From Dehalobacter sp. DCM (lineage in GTDB: Bacteria > Bacillota > Desulfitobacteriia > Desulfitobacteriales > Syntrophobotulaceae), in assembly GCF_024972775.1 (NCBI RefSeq), contig NZ_CP092282.1:3589001-3653000 (forward strand): 64,000 nucleotides of DNA, written 5' to 3'. Positions 1 to 9,826 of this stretch are shown piece by piece. The translations under genes were made by a program, and so were the position numbers. A model generated the notes under the pieces. The model saw only the letters and a program-made list of their open reading frames with translations, ran no database searches and was not told where the DNA came from. Position 1 is the first letter of the stretch. Every line of letters starts with the position of its first letter.

Positions 1-445
1 CTCCGGTCATCAGAGATATCGCCAGGACCGGTTCCACCACTAAGAGCAGCATCATTTCACGGTTGGCGCCCAGGAAAGCATAAGGATTACGCGAAGCCAT
101 CCCGCCCAGAATAATAAATACTGCCGACATCGTTAATAAATAGACTAAAACCAGGGCGTCGCCGGTAAAACTCAAAGGAGCGTCTGTCCCCATCGGTGTA
201 AATAGAGCCACAAGAATGACACTGCCCAGGCACAGCACCGGTGCACTTTTAAAGATAAAGTCCCCGGATACTTGCTGGTCGTCCTTTATCATCAGCTTGG
301 CCAGGTCGTAATAGGGCTGAAGCAGGGGCGGACCTTGCCGGGAATGCACAACCGCCCGTACTTTGCGCATCACGCCCTCATACAGGGGTGAAAGCAGTAA
401 AATAATGAAAATATGAACAAATCCCAGTACAATCACTTTCAACAT
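1..445 (-). CDS. Hydrogenase membrane anchor subunit, HyfC/HycD (NuoH) family, partial
   Basis: The frame opens with ATG at 445 and runs off the left edge, so only the first 148 residues are seen. It begins with a hydrophobic helix, then has the SRQGPPLLQPYYDLAKL stretch typical of the NuoH/HyfC/HycD family, and two further membrane segments. In group 4 NiFe hydrogenases and complex I this subunit anchors the peripheral arm and links redox chemistry to ion movement. Its start codon overlaps the stop of the large subunit by one base, which indicates translational coupling in the same leftward operon. The family call is strong. The exact hydrogenase subgroup cannot be set from this fragment. 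Confidence 0.9.
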   Translation of the reverse strand, partial: MLKVIVLGFVHIFIILLLSPLYEGVMRKVRAVVHSRQGPPLLQPYYDLAKLMIKDDQQVSGDFIFKSAPVLCLGSVILVALFTPMGTDAPLSFTGDALVLVYLLTMSAVFIILGGMASRNPYAFLGANREMMLLLVVEPVLAISLMTG

Positions 446-2124
446 CACTGTTCCCCTCCCTGGTATTTACGTTGCGGCTGTTCCAGAAGCTCCTCACGCC
501 GGTAGATTTTTAGGGTGTGTTTGGAACGGTCCACCGTTTCCACCCGTTCGGTACAGGAAAAACAAGGGTCAATACTGGCGACAATCAAGGGAAAATCGGC
601 CACCGTACTCTTGTTCAGCATGTGGGGGATAGCCTGCAGCTGCGGATAAGTCGCTGCCCGGATCACCCAACGGTAAGGACGGTTTTCCGTACCGGTCAGC
701 ACATAATGCATCGCTTCCCCCCTTGGAGCTTCAACTACAGAGATGCCTTCTTTTCCGGGTGGAATATCCTGAACTTCGGCCATAATCGGACTCTCCGGCA
801 TTTTCTGCAGGGCCTGCCGCACCAAGTCGATGGCTGTAAATAATTCTTCGGCCCGGACCAAAGTTCTGGCCAGAACATCTCCCCCTGTTTGGCAGGCCGC
901 TTTAAACTCAAGTTCACCATATGCCGCATAGGGGTATTGCACACGAATGTCGGTTGTTAGTCCCGAGGCCCGGGCTGTAGGGCCAACCACGCAAAGCTTG
1001 CGGGCGTCCTGCGGGGAAAGCACCCCCACGCCTTTCAGCCGCATCAGTAGTGGCGTATCTTTGATAATCGCATCCACCATAGACCTGCTCTGGGACTCAA
1101 TCTCAGCCAGTGTCTCCAAAATCTTGGGATGCAAGCTTTCCGGAATATCCCGCCGGACACCGCCGACCAGGTTCATCCCGTAGGTCTTCCTGTTTCCGGA
1201 TATCTGTTCGCATAACCACATGACTGGCTCCCGGATCCGCCAGGACTGCATCAAGACGGTGTCAAAACCGATCACATGACCGGCAAGCCCAATCCAGAGC
1301 AAATGACTATGGATTCTTTCCAATTCCAACATGATGGTTCGGATAAACCTGGCCCTGGCCGGTACTTCGATTAGCGCGGCATCTTCAACAGCCTGGCAAT
1401 AGCTGCAGCTGTGCACAAATCCGCAAATACCGCAAACCCGTTCAGCCATAAACGGCACCTGGTTATAATCCAGCACCTTATCCGCCAGTTTCTCGATCCC
1501 GCGATGGCTGAAAAAACCACGGTAATCGCACCCCACCACTTTTTCACCTTCGACGAAGAGTCTGAAATTCGCCGGTTCCTCCAGCGTGGGAAAAAACGGC
1601 CCGACGCTTAAAACCGTAGCATTGCCTTCCGGCTCTTTCATAATCTTCTTGACTTGCACTGCCGGCGGCCTGTGGTTGTGCTCAAAGTCCTTGCGCAGCG
1701 GGTATTGGTCATCGGGCCAGTCATCAGCCAGGATCAGACGACGCGGGTCGGGATGGTTCCGCGGAACGATCCCGAGCAGGTCATAAACTTCCCGTTCTGC
1801 CCAGTTGGCACCGGGGATGACCTGCGTGATGGACGGGACCTCCAATTTTTCCTCCTCCACCTCAACCTTCAGACTGATATCAAACCCATCCCGGTCAAAG
1901 CCAAAAAGATAAGAGATCTCAAACTTGTTATTGATTGGCCTTTTATCCGTACCAATGGCCATAATAAACCTGCCGTCCATTTTATTAGCCAAAAAATCCG
2001 TCAGCTCCAGGAGCCGTTCTCCGCTGGTGGACAGAAAGGCCGCCCTCCCGCTTACGCTGTCAACCTTAACCGCTCCGGCAAAATTCTCTTCAATTTGGTT
2101 AATTAACTCAAAACTGTTGGCCAT
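445..2124 (-). CDS. NiFe hydrogenase large subunit fused to NuoC-like domain (HycE/HyfG type)
   Basis: This 559-residue protein has an N-terminal 30-kDa NuoC-like domain (about 1-150, with WAEREVYDLLGI and YPLRKDF) followed by the catalytic NuoD/HycE domain. Both cysteine pairs that hold the NiFe centre are present: RVCGICGFVH at about 230-238 and DPCFSCTER with cysteines at 521 and 524. It is therefore a true hydrogenase and not a complex I relative that has lost the metal site. A tail of about 35 residues after the second motif may be removed during maturation, as in HycE. It lies directly after the membrane subunit gene with no gap. The expected small subunit and maturation genes would lie left of the window. 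Confidence 0.94.
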   Translation of the reverse strand: MANSFELINQIEENFAGAVKVDSVSGRAAFLSTSGERLLELTDFLANKMDGRFIMAIGTDKRPINNKFEISYLFGFDRDGFDISLKVEVEEEKLEVPSITQVIPGANWAEREVYDLLGIVPRNHPDPRRLILADDWPDDQYPLRKDFEHNHRPPAVQVKKIMKEPEGNATVLSVGPFFPTLEEPANFRLFVEGEKVVGCDYRGFFSHRGIEKLADKVLDYNQVPFMAERVCGICGFVHSCSYCQAVEDAALIEVPARARFIRTIMLELERIHSHLLWIGLAGHVIGFDTVLMQSWRIREPVMWLCEQISGNRKTYGMNLVGGVRRDIPESLHPKILETLAEIESQSRSMVDAIIKDTPLLMRLKGVGVLSPQDARKLCVVGPTARASGLTTDIRVQYPYAAYGELEFKAACQTGGDVLARTLVRAEELFTAIDLVRQALQKMPESPIMAEVQDIPPGKEGISVVEAPRGEAMHYVLTGTENRPYRWVIRAATYPQLQAIPHMLNKSTVADFPLIVASIDPCFSCTERVETVDRSKHTLKIYRREELLEQPQRKYQGGEQ

Positions 2125-4149
2125 CTATTTCACCCCCATTAACCAGAATAAACCCAGGAAAAACAGTCCAATGCCTATCACTTGCCAAAGCAGGTAGAGC
2201 TGTGGCCTTCCGCGGTGGGTTTGACTAAATTTACCGGCAAACTGCATAAATCTTTTGCCAATCGGGAAATAAAACCAGCGGTCCAAATCCAGGACAACAG
2301 TCAGAGAACGGGGCAATTTCCACTTAGGCCAGGAGATCTTATGGTTAAGAAATGGAAGATAAGCTGCAAATGAAGCATAGAAGCCAGCAGCGCGGTAACG
2401 GATCAGTTCATCTTCAATTTTTTCACCGCAGCTCCACACTTCGGCAGGTTGGACAGGAACCTTGTATACCCTGGATAAACCCCAACTGATCAGAATCCCC
2501 AAAAGGAGTGCTGCCAGAAGAATGAGCGGTGTATAGCCCGAAGAAAAAATGCTGCCTTCAAACCCGATAACCGTACCGCCTCCCCAGGCCAGACTATTTA
2601 GTATACCCGCCTGGGAAGCTCCGTCCGCAGCTGGGCCTGCAACTACGCTGTACAGTATTTGTACAGGCAGACCGGGTATGAGGCCCAACAGGATACATCC
2701 TGCAGCCAGGAGGATTTGGACGGCTTCCATGCTAAACGGTTGCCCTTTAGGCCCGGCGCTGAATTTCTCCGGTAAAATACCCAGGTAAGCCGTGCCCATA
2801 TACTTGAGATAAGCAGCCAGGCTGACCGTACTGATAAAAATAGCAATAATCCCGTAAAGCGCAAATAATGGAACGATTGTGCCGCCAAAAATAGAAGCCT
2901 GGTACAAAAGCCATTTGCTCACAAAGCCATTGAAAGGAGGCATCCCGGAGATGGCCAGTGATCCCACCAAACCAACTGCGCAAGCAGCCGGCATCAATTT
3001 TACCAATCCGCCTACCTGGTTTAAGTCATTCGTTCCTGTCCGGTATAAGATGGAGCCTGTGTTGAAAAAGAGCAATGATTTAAACAAACCGTGATTTATC
3101 ACATGATAAATGGCCCCGATCAAAGCCAGGACACTGAGAAACGGAGCTGACGTGCGGAAACACAGGCCTGCTCCGATCCCTAACAGGATGTAGCCCATTT
3201 GCCCGATACTGCTTTGCGCCAATAAGCGTTTGCTGTCTACCTCATACAATGTCCGTAAGTTGCCGATCAACATGGACAAAACACCGAAGGTAGCCAGAAT
3301 AAACCCCCACGTTGCAGCAATATCTGCTGCCGGCAGCAGCCAGACAAAAACCCGCAAGATCCCATAGACGCCCATCTTGCTCATCACTCCGGAAAATACG
3401 GCTGTGGCGCTGGCCGGGGCAGCGGCGTACGCTTCCGGCATCCAAAAACCTAAGGGAAATACCCCGGCCTTGGCTCCAAAACCGATAAAAAATAAAGCCA
3501 AGATTAGATGAAGAACAGCCGGATGGGTCTGGGCCAACCCTTGAAAAAGCACCGTCAATTCGGATAGGCGTAAACTTCCTGTGTAACTGTAAAGAATCGC
3601 TGAAGCGAAAATTAAACCGATCGAAGTTGCTTGGGTGACAATAAAGTACGTAAATCCGGCCTTCAATTTGGCGGGGGATTTGTTCTCAAAGACAACCAGG
3701 AAGTAAGAGAAAAGAGTCATCATCTCCCAAAAGAGGATGAAGAAGAACAAGTCGGCGGATACCACCACACCATACATCCCTGTTACAAATAACAAAAATG
3801 GTGCATAGTAACGACCGGGATTTTCCTGACGAAACACCTGCATAAAGCCTTGGGCATAAATCACCGAGCAGGTGGACAGAAAAGCGATCAGGAGAACAAA
3901 CAAAGCGCTTAAGTGATCCATGCGGAAGGACAGTACAGCCGGAAAACCGGCAATTTGGCGGGCAAAGACGAAGTCGACCTCCCCGCTCAAGAAGACCCGG
4001 ACAGCCATGACCGTCATCCCCACTCCGGCTATGATCACGGCCAATAAACTGATCAGTCCGGCCTGGCGCCAGTTTTTAACCAGTAAAACCAGGCAAGCCG
4101 TTAGGATAAGGATAAGAAAGACAGCACTGCTTATTATGGCATCGTTCAT
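2125..4149 (-). CDS. Proton-pump-like membrane subunit, HyfB/HycC (NuoL/MrpA) family
   Basis: This 674-residue polytopic membrane protein of the NuoL/NuoM/MrpD antiporter superfamily has about 15 or more hydrophobic segments. Family-type motifs include a lysine-bearing helix (GFGAKAGVFPLGFWMPEA) and an HVINHGLFKSLLFF stretch, residues thought to carry protons in complex I and Mrp antiporters. A soluble loop and a last helix at the C-terminus resemble HyfB/HycC. Start and stop abut the neighbouring operon genes (one-base overlap at 4149). It probably forms, with the next gene, the ion-translocating module of the hydrogenase. Family assignment is firm; which ion is moved is not known. Confidence 0.9.
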   Translation of the reverse strand: MNDAIISSAVFLILILTACLVLLVKNWRQAGLISLLAVIIAGVGMTVMAVRVFLSGEVDFVFARQIAGFPAVLSFRMDHLSALFVLLIAFLSTCSVIYAQGFMQVFRQENPGRYYAPFLLFVTGMYGVVVSADLFFFILFWEMMTLFSYFLVVFENKSPAKLKAGFTYFIVTQATSIGLIFASAILYSYTGSLRLSELTVLFQGLAQTHPAVLHLILALFFIGFGAKAGVFPLGFWMPEAYAAAPASATAVFSGVMSKMGVYGILRVFVWLLPAADIAATWGFILATFGVLSMLIGNLRTLYEVDSKRLLAQSSIGQMGYILLGIGAGLCFRTSAPFLSVLALIGAIYHVINHGLFKSLLFFNTGSILYRTGTNDLNQVGGLVKLMPAACAVGLVGSLAISGMPPFNGFVSKWLLYQASIFGGTIVPLFALYGIIAIFISTVSLAAYLKYMGTAYLGILPEKFSAGPKGQPFSMEAVQILLAAGCILLGLIPGLPVQILYSVVAGPAADGASQAGILNSLAWGGGTVIGFEGSIFSSGYTPLILLAALLLGILISWGLSRVYKVPVQPAEVWSCGEKIEDELIRYRAAGFYASFAAYLPFLNHKISWPKWKLPRSLTVVLDLDRWFYFPIGKRFMQFAGKFSQTHRGRPQLYLLWQVIGIGLFFLGLFWLMGVK

Positions 4150-5609
4150 TAAAACAACCCTCCTATCGCCTTACTTATCAGCGGTAATGAAAAATAAGGT
4201 GCAATGACGCTGAGAACAATCAAAACAAGGAGAGGAACCAGCATAACCGCCGGCGGGTCTTTCGCCAATTCAGCACTTGGAGAAACCTCCCCAAAGAAAA
4301 CCCGGTGAACAACCTTCAGAAAACAGGCAAAACCGGCTACGCTTTCCAAAAGCACCAGTACCGCCAGGAATATCCCCAGGGTGCTTCCGAGCTCCAAGGC
4401 CCCGGTGATAATCAGGTATTTGCTCCAAAATATCCCGAAGGGGGGTACCCCACTAATGGCTAAAGCGCCAATAATGAAAGCCAGGCTCGTAATCGGCATT
4501 TTTTTAGCCAGGCCGCTTAAAGCCGGGATCTTCCGGGTTCCGGTTGCGCAGGAAATGGCTCCTACAGCCAGGAATAGCAAGCTTTTAGTGAAGGAATGGT
4601 TGATCAGGTGCAAGAGTCCCCCTTCCAAGGCTAATTTGGATCCCATAGCCCCCAGGGCAAGTCCCAGCATCATATAACTCAGATTGGCAATCGTGGAGAA
4701 AGCCAACAATCTTTTTAAATCATCCTGGAAGAAATAAAAGATCAATCCGATATACATGGTCAGGATAGCCACCCCGCCGAGGGCGGCCGCCACATCGAAA
4801 GGAACTGTCCCTCCGGAGACCAGTACACGTGCCGTCAGATAAACTCCGGCTTTCACCATTGCTGCGGCATGCAAATAAGCACTGGCCGGAGTCGGAGCCG
4901 CCATGGCCGTAGGCAGCCAGGTAAACAACGGAAACTGCGCTGCTTTGCCTGCAGCAGCAATGAACAAGAATACCAGAACCAGACTGTGAACACCCGCCGG
5001 CAACTCCCGGAGCGCCGAAAATTCAAACGAACCCGTATAATGAAAAATAACTAAGATGGCGGCTACAAAGAACAATCCTGCAGCGTGTGTAATTAGCAGT
5101 GCTTTATAGCCCGCCGCGAGAGATTCGCGGTTGCCGAGAAAGGATATTAAAGCCCAGGAGCATAAAGTGGTCAGTTCCCAAAAAATGAGCATCTGTAAAA
5201 AATTGGGGGAAAGGACCAGGCCAACCATCGCGCCGATGAACAGCAACAGAAAGAAGTAGTACCTGCCTTTGCCTTCCTGGGAAGGATGTTCAAGATTGAA
5301 TTTACTCAAATAACCAGCCGAATAAAGCACCACCAAAAAACCGACGACCGTTATGGCCAGCAGCATCAAAGCGCTGAGGCCGTCGATTGCCACACCGAAT
5401 AAAGGGTGCTTCAGCGGCAGCCAGGGCAATTGCCCCAACGGATAATAAACGACCTTACTCCAGGAGCATATAACAGTGCCTAGCCCGGCAACCAGAACCG
5501 CTCCCGCAAAAATTGCGGCAACACGGTCGGCTTTTTGCGCCTGGCAAGGTGCTGCAAGTAGCGCTCCCAAAAAAGGCAAAACAATGATCACTATCAGGAT
5601 TTGGAACAC
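4149..5609 (-). CDS. Second antiporter-like membrane subunit (HyfD/HyfF, MnhD/NuoN-like)
   Basis: This is a polytopic protein of about 486 residues in the NuoL/M/N family, with family-type stretches such as GKAAQFPLFTWLPTAM and HLINHSFTKSLLFL. I chose the GTG at 5609, which has a purine-rich GAGGG about seven bases upstream and gives a hydrophobic N-terminus (FQILIVIIVLPFLG). A longer in-frame reading from 5690 would overlap the upstream gene and add a hydrophilic non-family leader. The start is 26 bases after the aldehyde oxidoreductase stop. Together with the following gene it supplies two antiporter-like subunits, as in Hyf-type energy-converting hydrogenases. Confidence 0.88.
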   Translation of the reverse strand: MFQILIVIIVLPFLGALLAAPCQAQKADRVAAIFAGAVLVAGLGTVICSWSKVVYYPLGQLPWLPLKHPLFGVAIDGLSALMLLAITVVGFLVVLYSAGYLSKFNLEHPSQEGKGRYYFFLLLFIGAMVGLVLSPNFLQMLIFWELTTLCSWALISFLGNRESLAAGYKALLITHAAGLFFVAAILVIFHYTGSFEFSALRELPAGVHSLVLVFLFIAAAGKAAQFPLFTWLPTAMAAPTPASAYLHAAAMVKAGVYLTARVLVSGGTVPFDVAAALGGVAILTMYIGLIFYFFQDDLKRLLAFSTIANLSYMMLGLALGAMGSKLALEGGLLHLINHSFTKSLLFLAVGAISCATGTRKIPALSGLAKKMPITSLAFIIGALAISGVPPFGIFWSKYLIITGALELGSTLGIFLAVLVLLESVAGFACFLKVVHRVFFGEVSPSAELAKDPPAVMLVPLLVLIVLSVIAPYFSLPLISKAIGGLF

Positions 5610-5635
5610 ATCTCCACCCTCTTCTTTAATCCGGA

Positions 5636-7003
5636 TTAAAGGTTTAATTCTTCCAATTTGGCTTTGGTTGGTCTCCCTTCGGCATCCCAACCTCTGAGTT
5701 TGTAATACTCCGGCAACATTTCGTCCAGTAGGACTACCTGTCCTTTGTTAGGGCCGATTTTCATCGTCTCTTTGAGCAGACGCGGCGGCAAGGTATCGTC
5801 AGCTTTGGAAAAATCGTTATTGAGGTTATAATTGCGTTCCAGGTTCCAGATGCGTTCGCCTGCCTTCAGAACCTCTTCCACCGTATAATCGATACCTGTG
5901 GCCGTACGCAGCTGGGCAGCAATTTCATCCGCTCCGATCGCGAAAGTTGTGAACAGGCAAAGCCCGGCCGAGTCCACAGCAGCGGTCAGGTCCTGGAACA
6001 ATTTCACCCACTGGGCTTTTCCTTCGGTAGTATTGGGATCGAGTTTTTCCGGAATCCCGAGAATCTCAGGGGATATTGTATAACCGCGCACATGACAGCC
6101 GCCACGGTCCATTCCAAACTCATAGCAAAGACAGTTAGACTTAATGATAGGTTCCAAATCAGCTACGCCGGTGCTCGCCCCGTGTACCCAGGTCGATTCG
6201 TATTCCGGCCCTTCGCCGAATGACTTGTATCTGCCCCCGGGGACTTTGGAGATCCGCCCGCAGCCGATACTGCAGGCAAAGCAGCCTTTGTTTCTAAAAT
6301 GACCCGTTACCGGATGGGCTATCAGCTTTTGCCTGGCATCCGTAATGGTCTTCCAGAATTCTGCGGGCTGGGCAACTTGTACACCGGAAGTTCCTTTAGC
6401 CACGATCGCTTTTAACTTTTTGAAGCCCATAACAGCTCCCACACCTGTTCTCCCGGCGGCCCGGTTATAATCGTTCATGATAGAGGACATTTTCACCAGG
6501 TTTTCACCGGCAGGGCCAATGCATGCAACCTTGGCTTCTTCAGAAGTCTCCGCCTTCAGGGCATCTGTTGTGGGAGGAACATTCTTGCCCCATAAATGCT
6601 CGGCACTGCGCAGTTCGACTTCACGATCATTAATCCAGAGATAAACCGGTTTTTTGGCCACTCCTTCGAAAATAATAGCGTCATAGCCGGCAAACTTCAG
6701 TTCCGGGCCAAAATGCCCGCCTGAGTTGGAGGCGGCTATGGTTCCTGTCAGGGGACTTTTGGTTACCACGTTATAACGTCCGCCGCTGGTTGCCATGGTC
6801 CCGGTCAAAGGCCCGGTAACAAAAACCAGGTTATTTTCGGCGCTAATAGGTTCCACTTTTGGCGATACCTCTTTCATGTAAAGCCAGGTTCCCAAGCCAC
6901 GGGCCCCGATAAAATTCTTGGCCTCGACAGGATCCAGGGGTTCTTTGCTTATTTTTCCACAGGTAAGATTCACGCGTAAAATCTGACCTTTCCAACCAAA
7001 CAT
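5636..7003 (-). CDS. Aldehyde:ferredoxin oxidoreductase, internally shortened
   Basis: The protein belongs to the tungsten/molybdenum bis-pyranopterin AOR family that oxidises aldehydes to acids with ferredoxin. The N-terminal cofactor-binding domain is clear ([41 protein letters not shown]). Three cluster cysteines lie in GCFACSIGC (about 240-248) and a likely fourth in DSAGLC (about 349). At 455 residues it is well short of the usual 580-620. By comparison with remembered family members, blocks appear to be missing after residue about 234 (HPVTG joined to FRNKGC) and after about 299 (CYEFGMD joined to RGGCHV), both in frame. Activity is therefore doubtful. The gene abuts the ferredoxin gene. 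Confidence 0.85.
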   Translation of the reverse strand: MFGWKGQILRVNLTCGKISKEPLDPVEAKNFIGARGLGTWLYMKEVSPKVEPISAENNLVFVTGPLTGTMATSGGRYNVVTKSPLTGTIAASNSGGHFGPELKFAGYDAIIFEGVAKKPVYLWINDREVELRSAEHLWGKNVPPTTDALKAETSEEAKVACIGPAGENLVKMSSIMNDYNRAAGRTGVGAVMGFKKLKAIVAKGTSGVQVAQPAEFWKTITDARQKLIAHPVTGHFRNKGCFACSIGCGRISKVPGGRYKSFGEGPEYESTWVHGASTGVADLEPIIKSNCLCYEFGMDRGGCHVRGYTISPEILGIPEKLDPNTTEGKAQWVKLFQDLTAAVDSAGLCLFTTFAIGADEIAAQLRTATGIDYTVEEVLKAGERIWNLERNYNLNNDFSKADDTLPPRLLKETMKIGPNKGQVVLLDEMLPEYYKLRGWDAEGRPTKAKLEELNL

Positions 7004-7483
7004 CTAGTTCACCTCCCCGAAGATTTTCATAAATTTTGAGGCAATGACTTTCTTTTTGCCCAGATTAGCGGTGTTGCCATCCCTGAAAGTAATGGCTCCC
7101 GACGCGCAGTTTTTGGCACACTGCGGGTCCCCGCTGCAAAGATCGCATTTGATGATGGTACGCGTGAGACTGTCATATCCCGTACAGCCGAAAGGACAAG
7201 CGTTGATACACATCTTGCACTTGATGCATTTCATTTGATTTATCACCATCGCGCCGGTTTCTTCATTCCGAGTAATGGCACCCACCGGACATACTTTTGC
7301 GCAAGCGGCATTGTCGCATTGCAAACACATGATCGGTACGGCTATTCCGGCACTTTCCCAGGATAAGACAGATACTCTGGACTGGGTAGGATTAAATTGT
7401 TTTTCATGTTGAAAAGAACAGGCCAGTTCACAAGTACGACAGTTGGTACATTTTTCCGGAGCGAGCATTAAGACCTTGCTCAT
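7004..7483 (-). CDS. Four-cluster ferredoxin-like electron transfer subunit (HycB/CooF-like)
   Basis: This 159-residue soluble protein has four cysteine groups that fit four 4Fe-4S clusters: CTNCRTCELAC, CLQCDNAACAKVCP, CIKCKMCINACP and CDLCSGDPQCAKNC. Proteins of this type carry electrons between an oxidoreductase and a hydrogenase or quinone pool. As first gene of the operon and immediate neighbour of the aldehyde oxidoreductase, it probably takes electrons from that enzyme and hands them to the membrane hydrogenase. The start at 7483 has a strong TTGGAGGTG site at 7492-7500. The stop abuts the next start, so the two are co-translated. Confidence 0.92.
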   Translation of the reverse strand: MSKVLMLAPEKCTNCRTCELACSFQHEKQFNPTQSRVSVLSWESAGIAVPIMCLQCDNAACAKVCPVGAITRNEETGAMVINQMKCIKCKMCINACPFGCTGYDSLTRTIIKCDLCSGDPQCAKNCASGAITFRDGNTANLGKKKVIASKFMKIFGEVN

Positions 7484-7553
7484 TGCGGATTCACCTCCAA
7501 CAATTTTGACTTAATCATTCTTTTGATCAGAGATGTTTTGCATAATCTTAAAT

Positions 7554-7571
7554 AAGCAAGAATCGTGCCAA
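7554..7571 (-). promoter_or_regulatory. Sigma-54 (-24/-12) promoter of the aldehyde oxidoreductase-hydrogenase operon
   Basis: Read on the minus strand the site is TTGGCACGATTCTTGCTT. It matches the sigma-54 consensus YTGGCACGrNNNTTGCW at every fixed position, with the GG and GC dinucleotides 12 bases apart. Transcription would start near 7544, giving a leader of about 60 bases before the ferredoxin ATG. The divergent gene encodes a sigma-54 activator, which strengthens the call. Confidence 0.92.
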
Positions 7572-7629
7572 TATTTGAAAAATTATTTATCCGTTGAATT
7601 AAGACTTTTTTTCGATTCTTATGGAAACA

Positions 7630-7681
7630 GCTATGCCACCTTGGACCAGTTCCAAAATTTGGTGTTCAAAAATAGCATAGC
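7630..7681. promoter_or_regulatory. Probable enhancer (activator-binding) palindromes
   Basis: Two inverted repeats lie about 75-125 bases upstream of the sigma-54 promoter, where enhancer sites are expected. One is GCTATGC (7630-7636) with GCATAGC (7675-7681). Nested inside it is TTGGA-N5-TCCAA (7641-7655). They are candidates for binding the divergently encoded activator, which they also precede by about 120 bases. Function is inferred from position and symmetry only. Confidence 0.5.
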
Positions 7682-7801
7682 AGTTCAGCGTTAAAAAAAA
7701 GAAATCATCACCACAAAAAGATAGACAAAAATGTGGTACAATAAATTTGTATACGCATTTTTTTTACAGCCATGATATCTTTGGGATAGGAGGCAAGTCT
7801 T

Positions 7802-9760
7802 ATGGGGAAACTCCCTGTACCTTCTCCTGTATGGAATCAATATGTTGAACAGAAAAAACACATTGAGTCCGGCGTTTCTCATATTATCTTGGATTCTTGG
7901 GAACGAAGCGTTCAACAAAATGTCAATCCATACTGTATCAGTATGAATGATCTCCTGGAACAGCATTCTCTGCGGGAAAGAATGGAATCCAACCGCCAGC
8001 TGCTGGATGCTGCTTCACCGGTCATGCTGGAATTGCATAATGTTTTCAAAGGCGGAAACTTCGTCGTCCTCCTGGCAGATACCCAGGGTTATATCCTCCA
8101 TAGTGTCGGTGACCCGGGTTTTGAAGAGAAAGTCCGAAAAATCCGTTTAGCGGTCGGTGCGAATTGGAACGAGTCTGTCAAGGGTACGAACGCTATCGGT
8201 ACGGCTCTGGCCAGCCAAAGTTGCGTAAATGTCTTTGCCTGGGAACATTACTGCCGTGAAAATCATTTTCTGACCTGTTCAGCCGCGCCAATTTACGGTT
8301 CCCAAGGCGAACTCGCAGGAGTGTTAAATGTGAGTAGTGATTACCGCTCACACGAGCCTCATCTGCTGGGCAGCGTGGTAGCAGCCGTGAGGGCTATTGA
8401 AAACCGCCTTTTATTGGAAAATAGCCAGAAGCAACTGGTATCCGCCTATCTGCAAATGTCTTCTCTCCTGGATGTTATTCCTGAAGGATTGCTCCTTGTC
8501 GATCCAGAAGGTTACATCACCCGGATTAACAAGACCGGCAGCACGCTGTTGGGAATTTCCCCTCAGGAATGTATAGGCCGACCGCTGGAAAATATTTTTG
8601 ACCGCGCCAATCACTGGCTGGGTGAACTTAAGCACAATAAGGGCATCCTGGATCGTACGGCAACAATCGAAAAATCCGCCGGAAATCAGCAGACTTTTAT
8701 GGTAAAAATGACCTCCGGCGATAAACAATACTTTAAAGGCGTCATCGCGAGTATCCGTAAAGTGGGTACCAAAGCTTATTCTGCTCTTCCCGGATCCCAA
8801 TTAAAAAGATCATTTTATTCTTTTTCCGATATCGTCGGTAATAGTTCCCCGATCTTAGAGACCAAACGTTTATCCGGTATCGCCGCGCGCAATAATTCCA
8901 CCGTCCTGCTGCAAGGTGAATCAGGAACAGGCAAGGAAATGTTTGCCCAAGCGATCCATAACGCCAGTTCCCGTGCTTTAGGACCTTTTATAGCCGTAAA
9001 CTGCGGCGCTATCCCGACCAATCTCCTGGAAAGTGAACTATTCGGCTATGAAGAAGGCGCTTTTACCGGAGCCAAAAAAGGCGGCCAGCCCGGAAAATTC
9101 GAACTGGCCCGCGGGGGCACCATCTTTCTGGATGAAATCGGCGAAATGCCGCTTAATTTTCAGGTAACCCTTTTACGTATCCTGCAAGAAAAACAAGTGA
9201 TCCGGATCGGCGGAACCACCCCTATTCCACTGGATGTGAGAATTATCGCTGCCACCAACAAGGACCTGGAAAAAGAGGTTAAACAGGGTAATTTCCGTTT
9301 GGACCTCTATTATCGCCTTAACGTTCTAACCATCGATATTCCAACCCTAAGAGACAGAAAAGAAGATATTGTTATGCTGGCTCACCACTTCCTGAATAAC
9401 TTAGTTCTGGAGTCTAACAGAAACAAATTAACCATTGCACCCGACCTCCAGGAATGGCTGGAAAATTACAATTGGCCCGGGAACGTCCGTGAGCTGGAAA
9501 ATATCATGGAACGGGCAGTTAATTTTTCGGAGAACAATGTGCTGGATTGCGAAGATCTTCCTCCAAGTTTAAGAAATAATGCACCTGTCTCCCACTCGGT
9601 TTGTAAAAACGGCGATTCTACATTAAAAGACAAGGAATATCAGGCAATCCATGAAACACTCTCCAAAACAGGGGGTAACATAACCCATGCCGCCAAAATG
9701 CTAGGCATTGGACGGAATACCCTCCATAGAAAGATCAAAAAGTATTCCGATTCCTTGTGA
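7802..9760 (+). CDS. Sigma-54-dependent transcriptional activator, AcoR-like (GAF-PAS-AAA+-Fis)
   Basis: This 652-residue enhancer-binding protein has an N-terminal AcoR/DhaR-like region with a SWERS stretch and a GAF-type sensor (about 70-200), a PAS domain (about 215-320), an AAA+ domain and a Fis-type helix-turn-helix at about 615-650. The AAA+ part carries Walker A GESGTGKE (372-379) and the sigma-54 contact loop GAFTGA (419-424). It should drive open-complex formation at the -24/-12 promoter of the divergent operon, in response to an unknown small molecule; an aldehyde or related metabolite is a reasonable guess. The start has an AGGAGGC site at good spacing. Confidence 0.93.
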   Translation: MGKLPVPSPVWNQYVEQKKHIESGVSHIILDSWERSVQQNVNPYCISMNDLLEQHSLRERMESNRQLLDAASPVMLELHNVFKGGNFVVLLADTQGYILHSVGDPGFEEKVRKIRLAVGANWNESVKGTNAIGTALASQSCVNVFAWEHYCRENHFLTCSAAPIYGSQGELAGVLNVSSDYRSHEPHLLGSVVAAVRAIENRLLLENSQKQLVSAYLQMSSLLDVIPEGLLLVDPEGYITRINKTGSTLLGISPQECIGRPLENIFDRANHWLGELKHNKGILDRTATIEKSAGNQQTFMVKMTSGDKQYFKGVIASIRKVGTKAYSALPGSQLKRSFYSFSDIVGNSSPILETKRLSGIAARNNSTVLLQGESGTGKEMFAQAIHNASSRALGPFIAVNCGAIPTNLLESELFGYEEGAFTGAKKGGQPGKFELARGGTIFLDEIGEMPLNFQVTLLRILQEKQVIRIGGTTPIPLDVRIIAATNKDLEKEVKQGNFRLDLYYRLNVLTIDIPTLRDRKEDIVMLAHHFLNNLVLESNRNKLTIAPDLQEWLENYNWPGNVRELENIMERAVNFSENNVLDCEDLPPSLRNNAPVSHSVCKNGDSTLKDKEYQAIHETLSKTGGNITHAAKMLGIGRNTLHRKIKKYSDSL

Positions 9761-9782
9761 CAGCTTAAAGAAAACTTATATT

Positions 9783-9826
9783 TCAAAAAAATTCTCCAAG
9801 GCTGAATCAGTAATTCTTCCTTGGAG
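9783..9826 (-). terminator. Intrinsic terminator (leftward)
   Basis: A perfect 8-bp stem, CTCCAAGG (9794-9801) with CCTTGGAG (9819-9826), is followed on the minus strand by a run of seven T residues (9784-9790 region). It would end leftward transcription from the DUF364 operon and also lies just past the activator stop codon. Confidence 0.65.

Noticed and set aside
1654-2106. Plus-strand open frame of 150 codons opposite the hydrogenase large subunit
   Set aside because: Antisense to a firmly identified gene, with no ribosome site or domain.
8411-8800. Minus-strand frame of 129 codons opposite the sigma-54 activator
   Set aside because: Shadow of the PAS-domain coding region; no independent signals.
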